From Maribacter hydrothermalis (GTDB taxonomy: Bacteria > Bacteroidota > Bacteroidia > Flavobacteriales > Flavobacteriaceae), in the NCBI RefSeq assembly GCF_001913155.1, contig NZ_CP018760.1, forward strand, positions 2,976,001 through 3,040,000: a stretch of 64,000 bases of DNA, read 5' to 3'. The notes under the pieces were generated by a model. That model searched no databases, had not been told where the DNA came from, and worked only from the letters and a program-made list of their open reading frames with translations. Below, one piece after another: positions 45,175 through 53,970 of this stretch. The position numbers were made by a program, and so were the translations under genes. Position 1 is the stretch's first letter; every line of letters begins with the position of its first letter.

Positions 45175-45418
45175 AATTATAGTGTTTTAAGGTTAATAAT
45201 TTATCAAACGGTAGTTGTACTACCTACTATTACAAAAATGCTTTTATTTTGGCAGTGTGCTTAGCACTATTAAACGCATTCTTAACCCAATCCAACTTTT
45301 ATTGATCAATGCTGTAAAATACCCGATATTCATGGACTCAATTGAACCTTGTTCAATTTAATTACTGTTAAATTTTGTAATTTCAACTTTTGAAGTAGAA
45401 ATTAATTTCAAAATATTC

Positions 45419-46447
45419 ATGAATCATAGAATCCGTGTGCACGATATTGATGTTAAAATATTTATTGAAGATATCGCCAAAAGTTTAAAGCTTGTCCCTG
45501 AAGAAGATGCAAATGAGATATGTGTTCGTATTCCTGAAAAAATTGGTTTTGGATTTATAAAAGCCACTTGTTTTGATTATGGATTAGGAGTGTTAGAATT
45601 TAACTTTTTGTTGAAGCAAGAATTAATACTTGAATATGAAAAGGGTTCTGTGCATCCGTTAAAATTACTGTTCAATAGAGAATCTACAATTACGCACAAA
45701 TTTGAGGATATTGATGAAATGCATGAAATTGATCTTCTTGAGAATGTGATAACATCAAGCACTCCTCAGAATAATCATATTTTTATATTTCCGACGAATA
45801 CATCAATAAGTCTTTTTAGTATTGAAATAAACAGAAAATTATTTGAAGAAAAAATAAGCGAATTTCTTACTGAAATGGATGAAGACCTAATGAAGCTGTT
45901 TAGAGATGTAAACGGCACCCAAATCTTTTATTCAAAAGGATTTTATGGTTTGGATATTGCTAAATTCATCGAAGAATTTATGGAATGTGAGTTAGTGGAC
46001 TTTATGAAAACGGTTTACCAAGAAGGGAAGGCTTACGAGATACTTACATTTCAATTACAACACTATTTAAAAGGTATAGACGATGAAGGCATCAATACCG
46101 TTTTAAATAAAGCTACCCTTGAAAAAATTGAAAAGGCTGCGAAAATTATTGAAAATGAGCTTGACCGAATGGATAATATTGTTGTCTTGGCAAAGAGAGT
46201 AGGGCTAAACCAAACCAATTTACAAAGAGGTTTTAAAAAACTTTATAAAACTTCTGTAAACCAATATATTAAAAATTTCAGAATTGAAAAAGCAAAAGAA
46301 TTGTTAGAAACTACCGATTTGAATATAACGCAGATTAGTTATAAAATTGGAATTAATTCTAGAAGTTATTTTTCAAAACTTTTTAAAGAGAAATATGGGC
46401 TTTCACCTAGAGATTTTTATCAGCATATACGAAAATCAACTTCTTAA
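45419..46447 (+). CDS. AraC-family regulator, paralogue 2
   Basis: 342 residues. An N-terminal sensor region (about 1-235) and C-terminal AraC HTH domain: NIVVLAKRVGLNQTNLQRGF and ITQISYKIGINSRSYFSKLF, ending KYGLSPRDFYQ. It is a paralogue of the regulator at 38437-39453. It faces away from the DUF1328/lipoprotein genes across 244 bases and could control them. A bidirectional terminator follows. Confidence 0.88.
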   Translation: MNHRIRVHDIDVKIFIEDIAKSLKLVPEEDANEICVRIPEKIGFGFIKATCFDYGLGVLEFNFLLKQELILEYEKGSVHPLKLLFNRESTITHKFEDIDEMHEIDLLENVITSSTPQNNHIFIFPTNTSISLFSIEINRKLFEEKISEFLTEMDEDLMKLFRDVNGTQIFYSKGFYGLDIAKFIEEFMECELVDFMKTVYQEGKAYEILTFQLQHYLKGIDDEGINTVLNKATLEKIEKAAKIIENELDRMDNIVVLAKRVGLNQTNLQRGFKKLYKTSVNQYIKNFRIEKAKELLETTDLNITQISYKIGINSRSYFSKLFKEKYGLSPRDFYQHIRKSTS

Positions 46448-46534
46448 TTAATTCTTATACAGGTTTTTTGTACCCTTTATAAATGTGTCCTGTTTTTAAG
46501 CATTTCAGTATATTCATGATAAGAGATATATATT

Positions 46535-46566
46535 AAAAGAGGATGTCGTTAAACATCCTCTTTTTC
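46535..46566. terminator. Bidirectional terminator
   Basis: AAAAGAGGATGT (46535-46546) pairs with ACATCCTCTTTT (46553-46564) around a 6-base loop, between the convergent AraC and DUF2383 genes. Confidence 0.85.
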
Positions 46567-46585
46567 TCAATAAGCAATAAAAACT

Positions 46586-47035
46586 TTATGCAATATCTTC
46601 TAATCTTTTAATTTTTGAAAGATCCGAAGAAATAGTAGATAATTGTTGCGTTAGTAAAGTAGCCGTACTTGTTGGCAAACTAGTTTCCTTTAAAACTTCT
46701 TTGTATTCATCCAATGCCGCTTTTTCGCCAGTAATTGCTTCTTCTAGCATAGACTCGTCATTGTCAGCTGAGAGCCAAGCTTTAACATCCATCCAACCTC
46801 TATGTAGTGTTCCGCTTGCACTTCCTCCTTTTTCTGCTTCTTGACCAAAAGTTTTAATTTCACTTTTTAAATCATTTCCGAAAGATTTGCGTTCCATAGA
46901 TTTACGATCAAAATATGCTTTTAGGTTAGGATTATCTGCGTGTTCTGCAGCCTTTTTAAAACCTTTTTCAGCATCATTCGTTTTTTCTAATAGGCTATTT
47001 AATTTGTTTCCAACTGTTTCTGTATATGAACTCAT
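46586..47035 (-). CDS. DUF2383/PA2169-type protein, second copy
   Basis: 149 residues, four-helix bundle. YTETVGNKLNSLLEKTNDAE, YFDRKSMERKSFGNDLK, GTLHRGWMDVKAWLSADNDE and EEAITGEKAALDEYKEVL match the PA2169/DUF2383 signature and align with the copy at 25254-25709 throughout. Function unknown; context is the stress block. It has a good terminator downstream. Confidence 0.88.
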   Translation of the reverse strand: MSSYTETVGNKLNSLLEKTNDAEKGFKKAAEHADNPNLKAYFDRKSMERKSFGNDLKSEIKTFGQEAEKGGSASGTLHRGWMDVKAWLSADNDESMLEEAITGEKAALDEYKEVLKETSLPTSTATLLTQQLSTISSDLSKIKRLEDIA

Positions 47036-47280
47036 TTCTAATAATTTAATAATTAACGGTAATTTCTTTTTTGATGTTTACCAATTTACATCTTGGTATA
47101 AAATTAAAGAGAAGACAGGGAAAGTATTTATTCTAAAAAGGTTATAATTAACTCAATTACAACTATACTAACTATCTGCGTTAATATCGACCATATCTTA
47201 ATTAATTGAGTAAAAAAGGATTTATTTTCGCTTTGGTTGAAAATGTATTTTTTTGTTTCAAAATCAAGAGGAATGCACAT

Positions 47281-47308
47281 AAAAAAAGACGCATTTTAGC
47301 GTCTTTGT
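47281..47308 (-). terminator. Terminator of YtxH-holin-DUF6327 operon
   Basis: AAAGACGC (47285-47292) pairs with GCGTCTTT (47299-47306); an A-run at 47281-47287 gives the T-tract on the minus strand. The remainder of the 47036-47351 gap shows nothing else. Confidence 0.8.
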
Positions 47309-47351
47309 AATTAGGTTTTATGTTTTCTTGAAAATTTTTTAATGATAATTT

Positions 47352-47558
47352 CTATTTAAAAAATTTTCGAAGTAAAAGCATAACTCCGTATTTTTTGCCG
47401 ATTTTTAGAATCCAATTTACCCAACTGTAATGTCCAATTTCTTCGGAAATATAATTTCTTTGCATCTTTAACTCTTCCAAAGCAATCTTTCGCTCTAAAT
47501 TTAATCTTTTTAAATCATTGCTGATGTCGTCGAATGATGCGTATTTTTCCGTTATCAT
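47352..47558 (-). CDS. DUF6327-like small protein
   Basis: 68 residues: a coiled-coil N-terminal half (YASFDDISNDLKRLNLERKIALEEL) and a C-terminal amphipathic/hydrophobic helix ending in basic residues. It resembles flavobacterial DUF6327 proteins encoded after YtxH and holin-X genes. The ATG overlaps the upstream gene's stop by four bases, indicating coupling. Last gene of a three-gene operon. Confidence 0.72.
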   Translation of the reverse strand: MITEKYASFDDISNDLKRLNLERKIALEELKMQRNYISEEIGHYSWVNWILKIGKKYGVMLLLRKFFK

Positions 47559-47905
47559 TTTTCAAAATAGTTTTGTGATAATTTTTTAATTATTCTTTTA
47601 TCTATGACGTGTCTACCCAAATAAATAAAACCGGTCAATATTAAAAAAATTAACCCCATTGCAAGGTATCCTAAAACTGAACTTTCGAGTAATATACTTA
47701 AAGCATTTGCCCCTGAAATAGCAATGAAAATGATCCCTAAAATTATTAGGCTACCAAAAATCACTACTTTAATGAAGAAAGAGGACATAAGCGCAAGTTG
47801 TTGAAATACCTTTAGTGCATAGTATTCCTTTGTTTTACTTATGTAATCCTCTCCTTTTTTAGCAGCTTTAGATGTAGAATCGTCTATAACGTCCAATATA
47901 CCCAT
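47555..47905 (-). CDS. Holin-X/DUF1469-like membrane protein
   Basis: 116 residues with two membrane helices (about 43-68 and 80-98) after an N-terminal helical segment. It matches the phage-holin-superfamily-III/DUF1469 group seen in non-phage stress operons. The start overlaps the YtxH stop by one base. No other phage genes are nearby, so it is not a prophage holin. Confidence 0.78.
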   Translation of the reverse strand: MGILDVIDDSTSKAAKKGEDYISKTKEYYALKVFQQLALMSSFFIKVVIFGSLIILGIIFIAISGANALSILLESSVLGYLAMGLIFLILTGFIYLGRHVIDKRIIKKLSQNYFEK

Positions 47906-48234
47906 TACGATTTCTGTAGTTTTCTATTTTTAGTTTTTAAATCCTTTAGTTTCTGTTCTAATTGAGAAATTACATCTTCAGTTTTATAACTGACATCTGA
48001 AACAACAGATTCTAATTTACCTTCTAAAGTGTTTGCTTGAGAAGAAATGGTCGTTGCCGCCCTGTCTCTTAAATCAAGTGCAGTTTCAGCCAATGAATCT
48101 TTTGCGGATACCGCTTCATCTACTAATTTTCTACGGGTATTAATTCCTTTGTCAGGTGCAAATAATATTCCTAATGTTGCTCCTATTGCCGTACCGGCCA
48201 AAATTCCTAATAATGTATTACTGTTATTGCTCAT
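47905..48234 (-). CDS. YtxH-domain protein
   Basis: 109 residues. The glycine-rich membrane segment LLGILAGTAIGATLGILFAPDKG at the N-terminus is the YtxH signature. An amphipathic, coiled-coil-like helix follows (residues about 35-105). YtxH proteins are general-stress proteins in Firmicutes and widespread in Bacteroidota. First gene of the operon with the holin-X-like and DUF6327 genes. Confidence 0.88.
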   Translation of the reverse strand: MSNNSNTLLGILAGTAIGATLGILFAPDKGINTRRKLVDEAVSAKDSLAETALDLRDRAATTISSQANTLEGKLESVVSDVSYKTEDVISQLEQKLKDLKTKNRKLQKS

Positions 48235-48626
48235 ATTTTAAGTTTTATTTTAATTACATCAATTTTCTTTAAAAAGTATTTCTTAAAGATTTGATTATTA
48301 ATTTAATGATATTCAAATTTCACGATTAAACGGGATATTCATTAGCTGTAATCAATGAAAATTTGACTCGTTTAATTTATGTTTTTAGAATTAACGATTT
48401 CTTTAACTGCATCAAACATTTTTGTCTAGAGAACTTAAGTTCATTAATTGATGCAAGCTCAGGAGGCATTGTAAAGAAATTCAGCTTTAAATTTCAACGC
48501 AAGCGTTTAATTATTATTTAAAGTTCCCTAATCGCTTTTATGGTACAAAACGGACCAATTATTTCATTAGTAAGTGCTAATAATAAAGGTCCATAGTAAG
48601 TTTAATTTACAAAACTGCTAATTAAA

Positions 48627-48821
48627 ATGGATACAAAACAAATGGAATAAAATACGGAAATCATAAAGAACGCAAATGATTGAAAACGTAATTATAATTT
48701 TCACAAAAACGGAATTACAAAAGTAGGATTTGTCATTATTTTAATAGCATTACTTATTTATCATAATTGCATTCGTATTTTCAGGAATATTTATATAACA
48801 GTTTTACAAATCTATTTATAA
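48627..48821 (+). pseudogene. Possible broken small membrane protein
   Basis: In one continuous frame from ATG 48627 the sequence reads MDTKQME*NTEIIKNAND*, then NYNFHKNGITKVGFVIILIA with more hydrophobic residues, ending at 48819-48821. Two in-frame stops interrupt it. The membrane helix and lysine-rich flank look like a small membrane protein. I recognise no family, so decay is an inference. The rest of 48235-48860 holds nothing else I can support. Confidence 0.3.
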
Positions 48822-48860
48822 GCTTGTGATACCATAAATTTTTAATGACTCTGACTGCGG

Positions 48861-49883
48861 TTACAGTTGGTCTTTAATTTCAGTACTATACTCTCTTCTA
48901 TATATCTTCACTATAATTAAAAAAAGACTTATTAATAAGGGGCCAAAAATTAGTCCAATAAAGCCGAATAGGGGAATACCTATAATAACCCCTATAAGGG
49001 TTACCAATGGATGCACATTATCCAATTTTTGCAGCACATATAATCTAATGATATTATCTGTAGAGCCAACAACTACAATACCGTATAATAAAATACCCCA
49101 AGCCTGAAACGTATCTCCATTAGAAAGCGCTAAGATAAATACGGGAATAGTACCAAGAAAATTACCTATGAAAGGAACCATAGAACCAATGGTAACAATT
49201 ACTGCCCAAAAAAACGGATTATCTATACCGAAGATTAAAAAACCTATTAATGCTACTATACCCTGGGCAATTGCTACTAGTGGTATGCCTAAGGCGTTAG
49301 CACGTACCATTGCACGTGTTTCATCACCAATAAGATTAAGATTTTTCGTGCTAATAGGAATATAATCATATAACGATTCTCCAAAGCTTTTACGATTTGT
49401 AAGCATATAAAATAAAAGGAAGTACATTATTGAAATGGCAATAATAGTAGTGAAGGTACCGCCTACCAAACCTTGTAAATTTTTTGAAACCCACCCCGAG
49501 ACTGCCGAAACGTCTATTTCTGAAGTAAGGTCATACCCTAAATATTTTTCAGTCTGCTGCAATTGAGTTTTGAAGGCCTTTGTTACGCGCTCAGAGTTAT
49601 CAACGGCATTCCCGATTTTGCTTCCTAACATAAATAGTGCACCAGAAACGGGTATGAGAATAACTAAAAAAGAAATTAGCATTAGTAAAGCAGAGGCAAC
49701 TTTTGGACGCCAGCCTTTCTTAATTAGCTTGGTCATAGGTTTGTGCAATAACACGTATAAGGTAATTGCTCCAAGCACACCTGAAAAGTAGGGTATTATT
49801 TCTTTAAAGATTAATCCGCCAGTTAAAATGATCAATAAAAGAACAAAAATTTGGCGAATTACTTTTGGGTTAATAATTTTCAT
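48861..49883 (-). CDS. AI-2E transporter family (PerM-like) membrane protein
   Basis: 340 residues with about eight membrane segments. It has the family features PYFSGVLGAITLYVLLHKPM at the N-terminus, GNFLGTIPVFILALSNGD in the middle and HPLVTLIGVIIGIPLFGFIGLIFGPLLISL near the end. Substrates of the family vary (AI-2, Na+/H+, others). Monocistronic. Confidence 0.9.
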   Translation of the reverse strand: MKIINPKVIRQIFVLLLIILTGGLIFKEIIPYFSGVLGAITLYVLLHKPMTKLIKKGWRPKVASALLMLISFLVILIPVSGALFMLGSKIGNAVDNSERVTKAFKTQLQQTEKYLGYDLTSEIDVSAVSGWVSKNLQGLVGGTFTTIIAISIMYFLLFYMLTNRKSFGESLYDYIPISTKNLNLIGDETRAMVRANALGIPLVAIAQGIVALIGFLIFGIDNPFFWAVIVTIGSMVPFIGNFLGTIPVFILALSNGDTFQAWGILLYGIVVVGSTDNIIRLYVLQKLDNVHPLVTLIGVIIGIPLFGFIGLIFGPLLISLFLIIVKIYRREYSTEIKDQL

Positions 49884-50285
49884 ACTTTAATTATTGTTTG
49901 TTTAGTCGGTTCATGTTGTTTCGCCTGTACAATTGCTTTGTGTTATTTCCTTTTCAGGAAATAGAAATAACACAGTATTCCTGTTGTTTTATGAAATACA
50001 TGCCAATGCTAATCCGTTTGCAAAACTTAGGTAATATTTAGATTTGGATTAATCCATTAAACATTTTTCTTATCTTAAAAAAGCAGTAAATCAATTTAAA
50101 AAAAACATGGTTCAACACCACCCATTTAACATCAATAGTTTATTTTTTTCAAGTTGTAGTTTTTTTATGATGTTAGTATTCTCCTACAGAATTTTAATCT
50201 TTAAAATATACAGTGTTACTCCTAAACAAATTAAAGAACAATGGATCTCGGTAATTGGTGGGGTTTAAACAAAAGTATGGCAATT

Positions 50286-50386
50286 TTACTCGATAATGGA
50301 GATTTAAATGCTCTGACGTTAGCGTGATAATCTCAATTAAATTTTCAATTCAATGCCTCGCGTGTTTGCCCCTATGGTGTTTACTA
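50286..50386 (+). repeat. Dispersed hairpin repeat, copy C
   Basis: About 101 bp starting TTACTCGATAATGGAG, with ATGCCTCGCGTGTTTG and a GTTTACTA end. The middle AATTAAATTTTCAATTCAAT is nearly identical to copy A. It lies in the 49884-50574 gap between the AI-2E gene and ferritin, which otherwise contains only the hairpin at 50516. Confidence 0.75.
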
Positions 50387-50515
50387 CTAATAGTTTAACC
50401 TAAACTAATGGACAATTCGAAATTCTGTTCGGTATACTTCGGGAGAAATAGTAAAGGCTTAGAAAAAACAGAGTTGGGAACTTAAAGGTAGTATGTATAT
50501 TGGATTTAAACCTAT

Positions 50516-50555
50516 AAAGAATAGCCATCAATTTAAATCGATGGCTATTCTTTTT
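50516..50555. terminator. Strong hairpin after ferritin gene
   Basis: AAAGAATAGCCATC (50516-50529) pairs perfectly with GATGGCTATTCTTT (50540-50553), with T5 on the plus side and a weaker T-run on the minus side. It lies just past the ferritin stop and probably ends that transcript. Confidence 0.75.
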
Positions 50556-50574
50556 AATACAGAGGGTTGTGTGC

Positions 50575-51132
50575 TTATAATTTCTCTTCCTGTGGAATCG
50601 TGGCATGCTGAGATGCGCTTGCCAAATCTCTGTCTAGGTCATATAAGTTAGCATTATTATCCACCTTTTTAGATGCTAAGGTATACTTATCTATAATTTC
50701 ATTAATTAAAGTTTCCTCTTCAATTTGTTCTTTAACAAACCATTGCGCAAAATTGAACGTTGCCCAATCTTTTTCTTTAAGAGCTAAATCTACTATTTTA
50801 TCAATTTGCTTAGAATTATCTATTTCATGTTGCAATATTTTATTAAAACAATCTTCAATGTTTTTTGGGTTTGCCGAAGGTGCTTTAATAGCTTCAATTT
50901 TTGTTTCACCACCACGGTCGTTTATATACTTTAATATTTTGAACATATGCTCTCGTTCTTCGCTCATATGGCCATAAAGAAATTGTGCTATACCAGGAAA
51001 GCTACTAACTTCAGCCCACGAAGCATAGGAAAGATATACTTGAGCTTGGTAGGCTTCTCTTGTCATTTGTTCATTTAATATCTTTTCCATCGTGTCCGAT
51101 ATACGTTTATTCTTCATGTTCTTATTTTTCAA
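50575..51132 (-). CDS. ftnA: Ferritin (non-heme, FtnA type)
   Basis: 185 residues, four-helix ferritin with a ferroxidase-type pattern: NEQMTREAYQAQVYLSYASW (Glu17-like and Tyr24-like residues), HMSEEREHMFKILKYIND (E-x-x-H) and FVKEQIEEETLINEIIDKY (E-Q-x-x-E). It stores iron in the cytosol. The first few residues (MKNKNMKNKR) offer alternative starts; Met15 (MEKILNEQM) is also possible. In the stress block with other ferritin-like proteins. Confidence 0.92.
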   Translation of the reverse strand: MKNKNMKNKRISDTMEKILNEQMTREAYQAQVYLSYASWAEVSSFPGIAQFLYGHMSEEREHMFKILKYINDRGGETKIEAIKAPSANPKNIEDCFNKILQHEIDNSKQIDKIVDLALKEKDWATFNFAQWFVKEQIEEETLINEIIDKYTLASKKVDNNANLYDLDRDLASASQHATIPQEEKL

Positions 51133-51312
51133 TTGTTTTATATTTTAAAATAAACTTAGCGTAAATATGCTTTTGTACTTATTGCAATAAAAATGAAGAT
51201 TAGCGCAATTAGATTTTGATAAGAATTATTTAGCTCTTAATAGTAGTAAAAAGGTGTTGCCGTAGTTTACTTTAGTTGAAATAGAAGTAGTAATTAAAAT
51301 TGAAGATAGTTT

Positions 51313-51413
51313 TTACTCGATAATCGAGATTTGAATGTTCCGAGGCTTGGCACGAAATCATTACGGTTTTTCCATTTATGCCTTGTAGGACTTTCCCGCG
51401 AGATAGTTTACTT
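51313..51413 (+). repeat. Dispersed hairpin repeat, copy D (best preserved left half)
   Basis: 101 bp starting TTACTCGATAATCGAG, a perfect CTCGAT-A-ATCGAG hairpin, followed by TGTTCCGAGGCTTGGCACG. It ends ATGCCTTGTAGGACTTTC and GATAGTTTACTT. It fills the middle of the 51133-51605 gap between ferritin and the oxidoreductase; nothing else is visible there. Confidence 0.8.
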
Positions 51414-51605
51414 CTGTAATTAGATGTCAATAATTAAAATACTATAATTTTTCTTAATAATCATCAGCGGCTTATGTTTTAAACTATATAATGATATAAC
51501 ATGAATTCACATTAATGTAGCGATTGTATTCTATACTTTTAAATGGTAATACAGAACTTTTGTAGTATAAATTTTATTTTAAATTTTGTGATGTTGGTAA
51601 GTAGC

Positions 51606-52955
51606 TTAAATCATACTTTTTATGTCATTAGCCCATGTTGGATAGGTGAAAATCATGCTTTTTAATGCATCAGTAGTCAATTCCATATTTATTGCCATTG
51701 TAAATAAGTTGATAGTTTCAGCAGCATAAGGGGATAGGATATGCGCTCCCAATATTATTTTTGTTCGTTCATTTATAATAATTTTATAAGCATATTCTTC
51801 TAAATTTATGCGTTTAGCATTGTACCAATAAGGAACTGATTGATAATTGACAATTACATTTTTGTATCTTTTTTTTGCTACTTCTTCAGACAAACCTACG
51901 GATGCTAAATTCGGAATCGTGAATGCTACAGTTGGAACCACAGCTATGTCTATTTTTTTTCGATTATTATGTAAAATGTTTTCTGATACTATTACTGCCT
52001 CAACACTAGAAAGTGGGGAAAGCGGAAGGCTGTGGTCAGATACATCTCCACAGGCATAAACATTTGGGTTACCTGTATTTTGTAAATATTCATTTACTTG
52101 TACGCCCTTTTTTGAGTAATGTACATTTCCTTTTTTTAGATTAAGATCGTCAATAGACGGAACTCTTCCTGCGGTATTGAAAATTAATCTTGCCTTTTGT
52201 GAATGTTTTTTTTCATCAACTATGTAATTGACTACATAATTTTTTCTAAGTTTTTTTAATTTAGATATTTCAACGTTAAAATTAAACTTGATTCCTAATT
52301 GTTTAGAGACTTGTAATAGATGCTCGGACAAGTCTTTATCGAAATCATTTAATATGCGATTTCCAACTTCAAGAACAAGAACTTTACTACCGGCTCTCGC
52401 GGCCATGTGGGCAAGTTCCATTCCCACAAATCCGGCACCAATAATGATTATTTTATTAGGAAGTTTTTTCAGTTTAAGAAAATCATCACTAGATTTTAAG
52501 AATTTTGACCCGGTAAAATTTAGTTTCCGCGGAACCTGACCTGTAGCAATAACAATTTTTTGAGCTCTTATAGTTTTTCCTTCTATAGACAAAGTGTTTT
52601 CGTCGATAAACTTCGGTGATTGATGATAAAGTTTTATGCCTAACCCAGATAATTCTTTTTCTCTTGCCAAAGGTACCGGTTGCGTAAACTTTCGCTTAAA
52701 TTTTTGAAGCTTTTTCCAATTTAACTTAGGGATAGACGTAATTCCTTCTTTATTAAGTTTTTTTGCGGACTCCCAAATCTCCGTAGGACCTAAAAGTACT
52801 TTTTTTGGGTCACAACCACGATTGGCGCAAGTACCGCCATACTCACGGTTGTCGGCTATAGCAACCGTTAGACCTTCTTTTACACAAGTTTTAGCTACTG
52901 TTTGCCCCGCAATTCCACTACCTATTACAAGAATATCGAATTCAATTATTTTCAT
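51606..52955 (-). CDS. FAD-dependent pyridine-nucleotide disulfide oxidoreductase
   Basis: 449 residues. FAD motif GSGIAG at 12-17; redox-active pair in GGTCANRGCDPKK (Cys43, Cys48). The NAD(P)-binding IIGAGFVGMELAHMAARAG is near 175 and YACGDVSD near 300. It is related to glutathione/mercuric reductases. It lacks the usual C-terminal HPT..E motif (here YPTWAND), so the active-site base differs and it is not a standard glutathione or lipoamide reductase. Substrate unknown. Very lysine-rich. Confidence 0.87.
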   Translation of the reverse strand: MKIIEFDILVIGSGIAGQTVAKTCVKEGLTVAIADNREYGGTCANRGCDPKKVLLGPTEIWESAKKLNKEGITSIPKLNWKKLQKFKRKFTQPVPLAREKELSGLGIKLYHQSPKFIDENTLSIEGKTIRAQKIVIATGQVPRKLNFTGSKFLKSSDDFLKLKKLPNKIIIIGAGFVGMELAHMAARAGSKVLVLEVGNRILNDFDKDLSEHLLQVSKQLGIKFNFNVEISKLKKLRKNYVVNYIVDEKKHSQKARLIFNTAGRVPSIDDLNLKKGNVHYSKKGVQVNEYLQNTGNPNVYACGDVSDHSLPLSPLSSVEAVIVSENILHNNRKKIDIAVVPTVAFTIPNLASVGLSEEVAKKRYKNVIVNYQSVPYWYNAKRINLEEYAYKIIINERTKIILGAHILSPYAAETINLFTMAINMELTTDALKSMIFTYPTWANDIKSMI

Positions 52956-53188
52956 CTAATAAAAATACCAACCAAAGTATATTTCTATTGACTTTAAGCA
53001 ATTATAGTTTAACCTAATTAATGGATATAACTGGCTTTGGTGTATTTTATATTTATTTTATTGTGTTAAAATATCTTGCTTTGGAATTAATCGGAGTCTT
53101 AAAGAGTTTCTAGATTTAACATAATAAACCATGATAACTGGCCACTTTATAAGTTATAGTCTTGTTATAACATGGAAGATGAACGTAA

Positions 53189-53374
<186 letters not shown>

Positions 53375-53441
53375 GCAAACCGAAACAAATAATAAAATTA
53401 TGATATGAAATAATTTTACTTCATATAATACCCTTAGAACC

Positions 53442-53479
53442 ATCAAACCCTGCAAATTTTAAAATTTGCAGGGTTTGAT
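53442..53479. repeat. Perfect 38-bp palindrome
   Basis: ATCAAACCCTGCAAATTTT and its exact reverse complement abut with no spacer. It lies 67 bases past the DUF5670 gene. It could act as a terminator hairpin but lacks a T-tract. The rest of 53375-53838 shows nothing I can support. Confidence 0.8.
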
Positions 53480-53838
53480 ACTTTAAGTAATTTAAACTTG
53501 TGCCCTTGACTGATTTAACCCTTTTTCTTGGAATGCCTAAATACAGTGGGTTATGCAGAATTATATTTTTACTGTTGTCGATTTGCTGCTTACAATAATT
53601 TTAAAAGAAGCTGAAATAATCGTCCCTTATATTAAATATGGATAATTAAAATAAGGACTAATAGATGTGTTTGGATTGCTATATCGAAAATTAATAATAA
53701 CTATGACTATTCAATGTATTTTGAATACATTTATTATCAATGCAAAATTTAAAACCGTCTTCTGAAAGGATGATACCTTAAATTGATGGAAATTCGTTAA
53801 TTATTATAAATTAATTTATTGGCACCGCCAAAGGGTAT

Positions 53839-53917
53839 AATACCCCGAGGCTTGCCTCGAAATTAAAAGTTTGTTTCGTGCGAATGCCTCGTGGGCTTGC
53901 CCCGAGGTAGTTTACTT
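53839..53917 (+). repeat. Dispersed hairpin repeat, copy E (best preserved right half)
   Basis: About 79 bp: CCCCGAGGCTTGCCTCG (perfect CGAGGC-TT-GCCTCG hairpin), TTTCGTGCG, then ATGCCTCGTGGGCTTG and CCCCGAGGTAGTTTACTT, which folds as CCTCG-TGGGC/GCCC-CGAGG. The first hairpin block of copies B-D is missing or replaced. It lies 54 bases upstream of the GH2 gene. Confidence 0.8.
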
Positions 53918-53970
53918 AAAAATTGAAGTAAGTATATAATTTTAATAAATCTAAAAAGGCCATTATTTAA

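Noticed and set aside
44969..45190. 73-codon open frame on the plus strand
   Set aside because: Antisense shadow of the DUF1328 gene at 45013-45174.
47555..47905. Holin-like protein as evidence of a prophage
   Set aside because: No terminase, capsid, tail or integrase genes nearby; this holin-X/YtxH pairing is usual in stress operons.
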